Program-made: the position numbers and the translations under genes
Notes under the pieces: model-generated
Told to the model about the DNA's origin: nothing
What the model saw: only the letters and a program-made list of their open reading frames with translations
Databases searched by the model: none
Shown here: positions 57,622 through 64,000 of the stretch, one piece after another
How positions within the stretch are numbered: the first letter of the stretch is position 1
How the letters are laid out: each line of letters starts with the position of its first letter
DNA from: Prochlorococcus sp. AG-402-K16
GTDB lineage: Bacteria; Cyanobacteriota; Cyanobacteriia; PCC-6307; Cyanobiaceae
Assembly: GCA_003216795.1 (NCBI GenBank)
Contig: QCIH01000004.1
Location: 1 to 64,000 of the forward strand
Direction of reading: 5' to 3'
Length of the DNA stretch: 64,000 nucleotides

Positions 57622-57897
57622 GTGAAAGTTCTAATATCTTCCCCCTGTAGTGCAAGCGTAATAATTCAGTATGGAATAAAAAGTTGGCCTATTTGGCAAT
57701 GTGAGCCAAGCAAATTTCAATGGAATTACGATGATAAGGAAATTTGCTTTATTATTGAAGGCCAAGCGAAAATAAGTACCCAAAACGGTGACATTTACGT
57801 GATTAAAGCTGGAGATCTAGTTGAGTTTCCTGCTGGACTTAACTGCGAATGGGAAGTAACCAAAAGTATTAAAAAACATTATCGATTGGGTAGCTAA
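57622..57897 (+). CDS. Cupin-domain protein
   Basis: A 91-residue single cupin (DUF861-like): SWPIWQCEPSKFQWNYDD, then EICFIIEGQAKISTQNGD and VIKAGDLVEFPAGLNCEWEV, the two cupin motifs. The usual metal histidines are largely replaced, so it may not bind metal. GTG start at 57622. Small cupins of this type are common unknowns in cyanobacteria. Confidence 0.85.
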   Translation: MKVLISSPCSASVIIQYGIKSWPIWQCEPSKFQWNYDDKEICFIIEGQAKISTQNGDIYVIKAGDLVEFPAGLNCEWEVTKSIKKHYRLGS

Positions 57898-57901
57898 ATT
57901 T

Positions 57902-57921
57902 AAGAAAAAAGATTTTTTCTT
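57902..57921 (+). terminator. A/T hairpin after the cupin gene
   Basis: AAGAAAAAA and TTTTTTCTT form an inverted repeat around GA, 4 bases after the cupin stop. The U-rich second arm could release RNA polymerase, but the stem has only one G-C pair in each half. Confidence 0.3.
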
Positions 57922-57988
57922 CTTTACTGTTAAGTCAATGAAGATAAAATATGGTTAATAAATAATTTTCAAGAAGGGAACTAATATT

Positions 57989-58159
57989 ATGCCTTTTACT
58001 GATCAAGAATATTTTGAAGTAATTGAAAAAAACGAAATAGTAAAAAAGGCCTTTGAAAATATTAAGCAAATTTGCATTGATTTACAAAAACAAACAAATT
58101 GTCCTGAAGAGGATCTAAAAGATTTTCTTGAATTTATTTCTAACCAATGGAATAAGTAA
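57989..58159 (+). CDS. 56-residue acidic small protein, unknown
   Basis: ATG-started frame with a Shine-Dalgarno-like AAGAAGGGA about 8 bases upstream. The product is soluble and helical (FTDQEYFEVIEKNEIVKKAF, PEEDLKDFLEFISNQW) with two cysteines. Composition is clearly protein-like. Unknown function. Confidence 0.65.
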   Translation: MPFTDQEYFEVIEKNEIVKKAFENIKQICIDLQKQTNCPEEDLKDFLEFISNQWNK

Positions 58160-58223
58160 TAATTAACAAGCCTTTTAAATACTAAATTTAAAATTTCAAT
58201 TTAGTTTTCTGACAGAGTAAGTT

Positions 58224-58355
58224 CTAATCTAATTCCTTTTTTGGTTTTGTATTGATACTTGAAGTTCCCTTAGCAGCAGAAACGAAGAAAAAGAAGCCTA
58301 CAATTCCTGATATACCAAATATCGCAGCCAAAGGATCAAAAGTGAAAGAAAACAT
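58224..58355 (-). CDS. 43-residue single-helix membrane protein, unknown
   Basis: From the ATG at 58355 the protein is a single helix (PLAAIFGISGIVGFFFFVSA) with a basic tail (TKPKKELD). An in-frame upstream ATG at 58406 would give 60 residues, but the extra part looks random. Size and shape recall photosystem small subunits, none of which was recognised. Confidence 0.5.
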   Translation of the reverse strand: MFSFTFDPLAAIFGISGIVGFFFFVSAAKGTSSINTKPKKELD

Positions 58356-58640
58356 AGAATTTATAAAATCAAGATAAATAATAGTTTTTGAATCAAAATT
58401 GTACAATTATTGTTAAGTATAAAAAATAACAATTGCGCGATTCATTATGTCATTATTAGTTTTTCAGTAGGTTCAAGAAAATTATTATTCAAATTGATTT
58501 TAAAGAATAAATATATCAATAAATACCAAAGATCTATTCGTGCGAAAGAGAAAAGTTTTTAAAAAATATTTATAGAAATATTGAATAAAACACTACCCAG
58601 AGGATCCACAATTGTTGTTTCTTTAGATTAATATCGATTT

Positions 58641-58823
58641 ATGACAGAATTTTACTCAGCTTCTTCCTCAGCAAGTCCTTTTACAGCGATATTATGGTGC
58701 CTTTATCCAGTAGCTGTACTTGTAATTATTGAATTACTTCTAGGGGGTGGGTTTGATGATGACAATAATGACGATCAAGATGGTGGAATGCTAATACCTG
58801 CTTATTCTAGATCAGACGTTTGA
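58641..58823 (+). CDS. 60-residue membrane protein with acidic DDDNNDDQDGG motif
   Basis: ATG-started frame with one membrane helix (AILWCLYPVAVLVIIELLL), then GGGFDDDNNDDQDGGMLIP and a short tail. The DDQDGG-x-LI motif matches the minus-strand protein at 57369. Both put the acidic motif directly after the helix. Unknown function. Confidence 0.7.
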   Translation: MTEFYSASSSASPFTAILWCLYPVAVLVIIELLLGGGFDDDNNDDQDGGMLIPAYSRSDV

Positions 58824-58861
58824 ATTTTTTGAATTAAAGACTCATAAAGAACTTAATTAAA

Positions 58862-58996
58862 TTGGCCAACAATATTGATACAACTCATATTTCCCTAATT
58901 ACACTTATCGTCCTTATGATTTCCTCTCTAACTTGGCTCGTCTTAAAAACCCTTAAGGAAGGTAGAAAAGCTCTAACAGAAATAAATAAGGATTGA
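58862..58996 (+). CDS. 44-residue single-helix membrane protein, unknown
   Basis: Frame from TTG at 58862: one helix (ISLITLIVLMISSLTWLVL) followed by a basic tail (KTLKEGRKALTEINKD). An internal ATG at 58917 would remove much of the helix. The following 252 bases, up to 59248, hold no frame worth calling. Confidence 0.45.
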   Translation: MANNIDTTHISLITLIVLMISSLTWLVLKTLKEGRKALTEINKD

Positions 58997-59248
58997 TCGT
59001 GAAATACAATAAGCATTTAAAATGTAGAATTTGATTAGATTGAAAAAACTCTTAGATTTATAAGTTTTAATAACTAAACAGATATATTCCAAAAATTCAA
59101 AAACTTTTCCTTCTCAGAGTTTGGAAAAAGCATAAAAAACTAAAATAAATACTAGAATTTGTTTGATTGCTAAGTCAAAAAATCACCAATCTGTTGAAAT
59201 CCCATTTTTATGAAAGGCCCTTCTTTGTTATTACTTTAATAAATAAAA

Positions 59249-59344
59249 ATGCATCTAAATTCTTTACTTTATATTTGTTCTATATCTTTATTCATTTATA
59301 TAATGGCGCTGTTTTGGAGAGACTTGCCTAATCAAAAAAAGTAA
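59249..59344 (+). CDS. 31-residue single-helix membrane peptide, unknown
   Basis: ATG-started frame with a hydrophobic stretch (LLYICSISLFIYIMALFW) and a basic end (RDLPNQKK). The layout is like other tiny membrane peptides in this stretch. Unknown. Confidence 0.4.
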   Translation: MHLNSLLYICSISLFIYIMALFWRDLPNQKK

Positions 59345-59425
59345 ATAAATAATTAATATTAATTTTATTGCTTATCAAAATAAATTAGGTTATTAATTTA
59401 ATATTGGATTTAATTTTTTATATAA

Positions 59426-59587
59426 ATGCTAAAAGAATCTTCAAATAACAAAAACATATTCTCAAAAACCAACAGTATTGCAAAAGAAAAGATGATTTGC
59501 AAAGACGGATTCTGTTCATTACCAAATCAAGATGAGATTCCAAAACAAGATTCAAATGATATGAATTTATTTGATCCTATTCAGTAA
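59426..59587 (+). CDS. 53-residue soluble protein with CKDGFC motif, unknown
   Basis: ATG-started frame, Asn/Lys-rich at first (LKESSNNKNIFSKTNS), then KMICKDGFCSLPNQDE with two cysteines four residues apart, and an acidic end. The cysteine motif looks selected and could be a redox or metal site. The family was not recognised. Confidence 0.55.
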   Translation: MLKESSNNKNIFSKTNSIAKEKMICKDGFCSLPNQDEIPKQDSNDMNLFDPIQ

Positions 59588-59652
59588 ATAAATAATATAT
59601 TGATAAATTAAAGATTAAATTGATAATGTTAGATTCTTTGAATTTTTAATTT

Positions 59653-59988
59653 ATGTTAAATGACTTTTTAAACGCATATAAAGAGTTTTGGATTAAAGCT
59701 ACAGACTTCAAAGGATTCACATCTCGATCGGACTGGTGGTTAGTTCAACTAGCGAATCTTATAATTTCATTCCTAACTATCCCAATATTTTTAAAAACTT
59801 TTGGTTTCAATGCTTATGGAATAGTTTGTATTATTCCTCAAATAGCTATTGATATTAGAAGAATCAAAGATTTTGGAAAAGATTGGAAATGGATCTTTAT
59901 TAATTTAATACCTATCTTCGGATGGATCTTATGGTTCATATGGTTAGGCTTTGGCAAGACAGGTAAAGGGGAAAATAAACTTATATAG
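59653..59988 (+). CDS. DUF805 family membrane protein
   Basis: A 111-residue inner membrane protein. The family start FLNAYKEFWIKATDFKGFTSRSDWW and the end IDIRRIKDFGKDWKW, PIFGWILWFIWLGF are typical of DUF805 (YhaH-like). Three helices instead of the usual four to five, so it is a short member. Function unknown. It ends 3 bases from a convergent gene. Confidence 0.85.
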   Translation: MLNDFLNAYKEFWIKATDFKGFTSRSDWWLVQLANLIISFLTIPIFLKTFGFNAYGIVCIIPQIAIDIRRIKDFGKDWKWIFINLIPIFGWILWFIWLGFGKTGKGENKLI

Positions 59989-59991
59989 AAA

Positions 59992-60318
59992 TTAACTCTT
60001 TATTTTTTTTCTTTTTTTAAAATCTACAAATCTTATTTTATTCCTTAACTCTATTTGTTTTTCAAGAATCCTAAAAACATGCATCTCGCATTCGGTTAAT
60101 TTAAGAAACTGATCGAGTGTATCTTTATCTTCTGCATCAAAATCTTCGAAAACTTCTGAAATAGCAATACTATTTCTAGAAATAAAATCCTCTGCAACAT
60201 CTCTTGGATTCTTTCCTGATTCGAAATCCTTAAAAGCTTCATAAGAATTAAGTTCTCTCGTTAACCATTTAAACCATGGTTCATTTTTGTTCTGTTTTTT
60301 ATTTATAATTTTCTTCAT
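59992..60318 (-). CDS. Small helical protein, paralogue of the gene at 49277
   Basis: A 108-residue soluble protein with a basic N- and C-terminus. The middle (PWFKWLTRELNSY, GKNPRDVAEDFISRN, DTLDQFLKLTECEMHVFR) follows the same residue pattern as the protein at 49277-49543. A shared ancestor is likely. Unknown function. Confidence 0.7.
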   Translation of the reverse strand: MKKIINKKQNKNEPWFKWLTRELNSYEAFKDFESGKNPRDVAEDFISRNSIAISEVFEDFDAEDKDTLDQFLKLTECEMHVFRILEKQIELRNKIRFVDFKKRKKIKS

Positions 60319-60529
60319 GAAAAATTTTTTACTATTTTAATAATTATCAGTAATTCTTTCATTGACAGCTGTACAATTACTTATTTTTAAAATTTTATTA
60401 AAGATAAACCTTATTTATGTATTACAAAATACCTAGCGTAATTACCCATCAAGCTTCGTAAGAAATTAAGTATTTATTACTCATTTTTTTGTTTATGAGA
60501 TAGCTAGAATTTGTTTTTAATAAAGTCCA

Positions 60530-60748
60530 TTGTCAATTCCATTTTATGACTTTCCTTCGTCTCCAATTTTAATAATTGGTGCTCTTGGTATTGCAGTTGC
60601 AATAGCTGTTTTTTTTGTCTCTTACCAAAAATATTTCAGTTCTCCTTTGAACAAAGAGCGTGCAGAAAAGAAAAAGTCCTTAATTAAGGAACAAAAAGAA
60701 TTAAATGAAAGATTAGAAAAAATAGAACAAGATTTAAAAAATTTATAA
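60530..60748 (+). CDS. Small membrane-anchored coiled-coil protein, unknown
   Basis: A 72-residue protein from TTG at 60530: one helix (ILIIGALGIAVAIAVFFVSY) followed by a coiled coil (KKKSLIKEQKELNERLEKIE). It would place a short helical rod at a membrane surface. Unknown. Confidence 0.6.
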   Translation: MSIPFYDFPSSPILIIGALGIAVAIAVFFVSYQKYFSSPLNKERAEKKKSLIKEQKELNERLEKIEQDLKNL

Positions 60749-60833
60749 AAAATACTCTTAATAGAGATGAGTTAATGATCTCGAATTCAAGACGTTAGTT
60801 TTTTTAAACAGGAATTTTCGTCTATAAAGAATT

Positions 60834-60989
60834 ATGGATAAAGATCATCTTATTGAGTTAATTTCTAATAGTCTTCTTTACGAGAGCAAAAATTCTGACT
60901 CTACTAAAAATCTTAGTGACTTTAAAAATTACTTAGAAAGATTAAATCTAGATCAATTGAGAACTATGTCTAAAGAATTTATTCTTTAG
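60834..60989 (+). CDS. 51-residue acidic small protein, unknown
   Basis: ATG-started frame with an acidic, helical product (MDKDHLIELISNSLLYES, LSDFKNYLERLNLDQLRTM). No membrane segment. Its amphipathic pattern supports coding. It precedes the desaturase by 81 bases. Confidence 0.5.
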   Translation: MDKDHLIELISNSLLYESKNSDSTKNLSDFKNYLERLNLDQLRTMSKEFIL

Positions 60990-61070
60990 TTTGATTTTTA
61001 AAATATTTAATTGTTTATTTAATAATCAATACTTTTTAAAAATTGTTAGTATCAAAAAAAAAAGAGAAAT

Positions 61071-62177
61071 ATGCTTAAGGTAAATAGAAGTGATTTTTTG
61101 ATAAAGCCATTTTTAAAAAGAAATAATATGAGAGCTTCTTATCAAATTATTTCTACCATCTTCCCAATAATTTCTATTTGGTTAATCGTCCACCAAATAA
61201 TAAATCAACCTTTTTCATTATTGATTAAAGGATTTCTATTGGTACCTTTTATAGCTCTTCTAACTCTCTTATCTTCTCGAACATTCTCATTAATGCATGA
61301 TTGCGGTCATAATTCTCTTTTTACAAAACGAAAATTAAATCGTTTTTTTGGATTTTTACTTGGCTTGGTTAATGGTATACCCCAGAAGTCATGGTCAATT
61401 GATCACGCATTTCATCATAGAAACAATGGAAATTGGGAAATTTACAAAGGGCCTATAGATGTTTTAAGTCTTGAAGATTATGAATCCCTTTCAAAAAGAG
61501 AGCAAATATTTTATAAAGTAAGTCGAAACTGGATGATGCTTTTCCCTGGAGGTTTTTTTTACTTAGTTATAAAACCTAGATTGGGACTAGTTATTATTAT
61601 TTTTAATTTTACTAGAGATATATTGGAAGAGGCTTTTAACAAAATAAAAAACAGAGAAATTTCTCAACTTCTAGCTATCAATTCTAGAGTCAAATCACCT
61701 TTTTCTGATTATGGAGATAATTTCAGTGAACTATGTGAATTAATAATCAATAATATAGTAGTAATAATAGGGTGGATTTTTATGTGTAAATGGTTGGGGT
61801 TAGTTTTTTTCTTATCATTTTATTCCATTGTATTAACATTATCAGCAGCAATTTTAATATGTGTTTTTTTCGTACAACATAACTATGAGAATGCATATGC
61901 TAAAAATACAAAGAATTGGGATCTCATAGATGGAGCGATTTTAGGTAGTAGCAATTTAGATATCCCTAATTGGCTAAATTGGTTTTTAGCAGACATATCC
62001 TTCCACAGCATTCATCATCTCTCTGAGAGAATACCAAATTACAACTTAAGAGCTTGTCATAAAGCAAACATTCATTTGCTCCAAAAATCAAAGTTCTTAA
62101 AATTAAGCGATTTTTCAAACTGCTTTAAATATATTATCTGGGATAATAAAAATGAAAAATTAATTCCAATAAGTTAA
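61071..62177 (+). CDS. Membrane fatty acid desaturase
   Basis: A 368-residue di-iron desaturase. The three histidine boxes are H76-x3-H80 (MHDCGHNS), H112-x2-HH (DHAFHHRN) and a late HSIHHL, enough for the di-iron site. Four or more membrane helices surround them. It has DesA-like character, but the middle region is divergent and the position of the double bond cannot be told. It may act on membrane lipids to adjust fluidity. A second desaturase starts 1.5 kb downstream. Confidence 0.87.
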   Translation: MLKVNRSDFLIKPFLKRNNMRASYQIISTIFPIISIWLIVHQIINQPFSLLIKGFLLVPFIALLTLLSSRTFSLMHDCGHNSLFTKRKLNRFFGFLLGLVNGIPQKSWSIDHAFHHRNNGNWEIYKGPIDVLSLEDYESLSKREQIFYKVSRNWMMLFPGGFFYLVIKPRLGLVIIIFNFTRDILEEAFNKIKNREISQLLAINSRVKSPFSDYGDNFSELCELIINNIVVIIGWIFMCKWLGLVFFLSFYSIVLTLSAAILICVFFVQHNYENAYAKNTKNWDLIDGAILGSSNLDIPNWLNWFLADISFHSIHHLSERIPNYNLRACHKANIHLLQKSKFLKLSDFSNCFKYIIWDNKNEKLIPIS

Positions 62178-62180
62178 TAC

Positions 62181-62333
62181 CTAATTCAACCTTCTTCTCA
62201 ATTTTCTTTTTAAAGGAATACTGCTATATGCATGAGTACCAATAGATGGAGGCAAGTCATTCTTTAAAGGATGCATAAAAGCATTTGCCATACTCTCTAA
62301 CATTTTCGCAAGCCAATTAATTACTGATTTCAT
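62181..62333 (-). CDS. 50-residue small protein, unknown
   Basis: ATG-started minus-strand frame with an amphipathic start (VINWLAKMLESMANAFMHPL), a Pro/Ser middle (DLPPSIGTHAYSSIPLK) and a very basic end (RKLRRRLN). The product looks real by composition. It ends 3 bases from the convergent desaturase. Unknown. Confidence 0.6.
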   Translation of the reverse strand: MKSVINWLAKMLESMANAFMHPLKNDLPPSIGTHAYSSIPLKRKLRRRLN

Positions 62334-62625
62334 TTGAAAATCTAAAAGTGTACTTTGTTAATCATCTAACTAAATTACTGAAAAGTAAATCAGTCTTTAT
62401 GCTGATTTTTTAAGAAGATTGCCTTGTAAATTTAATATTAAATAATCAAAATTAATGTTTAATTTGCTCTTTATAAATGAAAAATAATACTTCCTTTTCA
62501 GAAGGTAAACTAGGTCCAAAATGAATTTAGTAAATAATACTTATTTTTTCTAATTCACTTAATAAATTAATTTATTGAACATAAATTCGTGCTATATCTC
62601 TATTCCAAATAAATCTCCCGATATT

Positions 62626-62784
62626 ATGAATCATTCATTTGTTACTACAAACCAAAATAAAGAAATAGATTCTATTAATTCATATTTCGAGTGTATTACT
62701 GAATGCAGTATTGTGGATGGTCATCAAGAATGTATTACTCGTTGTTTAGAAGTTCATTTAAAGGGAGGTGATCAAAATGAATAA
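62626..62784 (+). CDS. 52-residue protein with twin CX3C motif
   Basis: From the ATG at 62626 (an upstream TTG at 62575 would give 69 residues). The core has two matching motifs, ECITEC and ECITRC, separated by SIVDGHQ, giving CX3C-X8-CX3C. This could be two disulfide-bonded or metal-binding helices. The last 8 bases overlap the next gene's start. No known family. Confidence 0.65.
   Translation: MNHSFVTTNQNKEIDSINSYFECITECSIVDGHQECITRCLEVHLKGGDQNE
62761..62771 (+). promoter_or_regulatory. Very strong Shine-Dalgarno site for the gene at 62777
   Basis: AAGGGAGGTGA inside the end of the twin-CX3C gene is nearly complementary to the 16S rRNA 3' end. It lies about 6 bases before the ATG at 62777, a normal distance. 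It decides that start and implies efficient translation. Confidence 0.75.
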
Positions 62785-62929
62785 AAAAAATTCACCTCAA
62801 AGGAAAACAACTTTAAAATGGAACCCGAATGGAGAGCTTTCCGAAATTGATATGTTAAGAATTTTAGAGAAGATATCATCACATGATCTTAATCAATGTG
62901 AATTAACATGCGATTCTGATACAAATTAA
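62777..62929 (+). CDS. 50-residue small protein, unknown
   Basis: ATG-started frame with a basic first half (KKNSPQRKTTLKWNPNGE) and a helical second half (SEIDMLRILEKISSHDL) ending with two cysteines (QCELTCDSD). It is translationally coupled to the twin-CX3C protein, so the two may work together. Unknown. Confidence 0.65.
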   Translation: MNKKNSPQRKTTLKWNPNGELSEIDMLRILEKISSHDLNQCELTCDSDTN

Positions 62930-63061
62930 GTTGTGTTTTTAAATATATTTACCAATACTGCTGATAAAAACGCAGCTTATGGGATTTTTGTAAGATATCA
63001 ATTTTAATTAACCAGATTTCAATCAATATTAAGAACATTTTTAAATATCTTAGGTTTATTT

Positions 63062-63208
63062 TTAAAAATTAATTTTAGAACTCCTAGTTTTTTTAAAAAA
63101 TGTTTTACTAATTTCTTTTTTTGTTAGTTGAATTGGTTTTACAAAACCTAAATCACCATGGGTTGGACAATAATAAGTCATAAGCATCCACTTTTTTTCT
63201 TCATCCAT
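63062..63208 (-). CDS. 48-residue small protein, unknown
   Basis: ATG-started minus-strand frame: acidic/basic start (MDEEKKWMLMTYYCPTHGD), then GFVKPIQLTKKEISKTFFK and a basic end. The CPTHGD segment looks conserved and could be a metal or redox site. Composition is protein-like. Unknown. Confidence 0.6.
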   Translation of the reverse strand: MDEEKKWMLMTYYCPTHGDLGFVKPIQLTKKEISKTFFKKTRSSKINF

Positions 63209-63397
63209 AACTAATTTTTATAAATAATGTATTTAAGTAAATAGGATGAATTATGAAAAAATTGATTTTTTTTAATCTTTTTTTCTTTTTTACTTAATAA
63301 TTTATAAAAATTTTGAATCTATTCTCACAAAATAGATATAAATACGCATGACTTTAAAAAAAAATCCTGCTATCTATAAATAAATTCAAAATTATTC

Positions 63398-63529
63398 ATG
63401 TCTCTAGAATCTATATTGATGGTAGTTGCTCCAATCTGTCTTTTTACCGTAGGAGTTATTGTTTTACCTATTTTAGTAAAGCCACGTAAACAATCTAGTT
63501 TACCTAAGAGATATATACGCGGTCTTTAA
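63398..63529 (+). CDS. 43-residue single-helix membrane protein, unknown
   Basis: ATG-started frame with one long hydrophobic stretch (ESILMVVAPICLFTVGVIVL) and a basic tail (KPRKQSSLPKRYIRG). The layout is like small thylakoid subunits, but no known one was recognised. The following 194 bases hold no clear gene. Confidence 0.55.
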   Translation: MSLESILMVVAPICLFTVGVIVLPILVKPRKQSSLPKRYIRGL

Positions 63530-63723
63530 ATTAATTAAGCTTTAAAGAAGAGTAAAGACAATCAGCATAAAAAATAATCCAATAGATAGATTAATAAAAA
63601 ATTTCAATAAAGAATAAAATAAAAATGTTTGGCACAAATAATTTTATTTAAGATGAAATTAAAATTGTAAAAACTTTATCGAAAAAAATTATAAATTATT
63701 ATTATGAGATCCTGTGATGGATA

Positions 63724-64000
63724 ATGGAATATATAAATTCACTTTTATTTAACAAAATTCTTAACAAAAAAAATTTGAGTAATATAAAATTTTCAGGTCT
63801 TAAAGGCCAAGCGCTTGTAATAGAGGATAAAGATATTCCAAGCATAAAAGAATTTCAGGATGTAATCCCAGATCACTACTTTAAGAGCAATACAAAAACT
63901 TCTTTGAGGTATCTTTTACAATCGGTTTTAATCCAATCATTAGTAGTTGCGATAGGGCTATCTATTCCATTTACTCCAAAAATGATCCCAATTTGGATTA
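63724..64000 (+). CDS. Fatty acid desaturase-like protein, N-terminal part (runs off window)
   Basis: Open frame from ATG at 63724 to the window edge, 92 codons. The visible segment (DIPSIKEFQDVIPDHYFKSN then a helix starting SVLIQSLVVAIGL and FTPKMIPIW) resembles the start of DesA-type desaturases, where an N-terminal 'IP..H' element precedes the first helix. The histidine boxes would be beyond the window, so the call rests on this weak match and the upstream desaturase. Confidence 0.55.
   Translation, partial: MEYINSLLFNKILNKKNLSNIKFSGLKGQALVIEDKDIPSIKEFQDVIPDHYFKSNTKTSLRYLLQSVLIQSLVVAIGLSIPFTPKMIPIWI

Noticed and set aside
57464-57655. Minus-strand 63-codon frame overlapping the cupin start
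   Set aside because: The cupin and the 57369-57503 gene both explain the region better, and this frame lacks sensible composition.
60418-60462. 14-codon frame in the gap before 60530
   Set aside because: Too short, no ribosome-binding site and no protein-like pattern.
62478-62525. 15-codon frame before the twin-CX3C gene
   Set aside because: Too short to support without conservation data.
1-64000. CRISPR array, insertion sequence, prophage or integrase
   Set aside because: No regularly spaced repeats, transposase, integrase or phage structural genes were seen anywhere in the window. The tRNA genes have no adjacent integrase or evident attachment repeats.

Overview
The window is chromosomal DNA of a picocyanobacterium, most likely a high-light-adapted Prochlorococcus. 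The basis is very AT-rich sequence, short intergenic gaps, many TTG/GTG starts, cyanobacterial gene types (NblS-like kinase, KaiB/KaiC, ClpR-ClpP pair, plant-type ferredoxin, a high-light-inducible protein, DUF1825/DUF3086/DUF3119 proteins) and a kaiBC-rplU-rpmA locus with no kaiA. The species call is inference from gene content; no database was searched.

Layout. 1-8 kb: 3' part of ftsZ, SRP RNA, panB, a HemW-type radical SAM protein, a PIN-TRAM membrane protein, clpR-clpP, ilvC, cobD. 7.8-10.2 kb: a high-light-inducible protein, four small membrane or secreted unknowns, HU with its terminator, and a 624-base gap. 10.2-21.2 kb: debranching enzyme, tRNA-Gly, sugar symporter, MlaE permease, DUF3119, DUF3086, plsY, pyrF, tyrS, DUF1825, a GIY-YIG-like protein and pepA. 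21.2-28 kb: a minus-strand envelope operon (Omp85, lpxC, fabZ, lpxA, lpxB, secreted MsrA), with purC upstream. 28-38 kb: purD, nblS, kaiC-kaiB, rplU-rpmA, a methyltransferase, truB, a SpoIID-like protein and RNase Z. 38-55.7 kb: pentapeptide protein, ferredoxin, prmA, serA, S4 protein, tRNA-Val, DoxX, an apparently permuted photolyase-family protein, a lone NAD-ligase adenylation domain, SDR, murD, pirin and a GAF protein.

From 55.7 kb to the end the density of ordinary genes falls. The stretch is mostly small ORFs of 30-110 codons, many with one membrane helix, mixed with a DMT transporter, a cupin, a DUF805 protein and two fatty acid desaturases. This is where most unexplained coding content lies.

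The genes cover cell division and wall (ftsZ, murD), outer membrane and lipid A (Omp85, lpx genes), lipid handling (plsY, MlaE, desaturases), light and time control (nblS, kaiBC, HLIP) and core metabolism. No insertion sequence, integrase, CRISPR array or prophage module was found. The best leads are the photolyase-family protein, the stand-alone ligase domain, two small-protein paralogue pairs, a twin CX3C microprotein with an unusually strong downstream ribosome-binding site, and a terminator that doubles as the coding end of the opposing gene.
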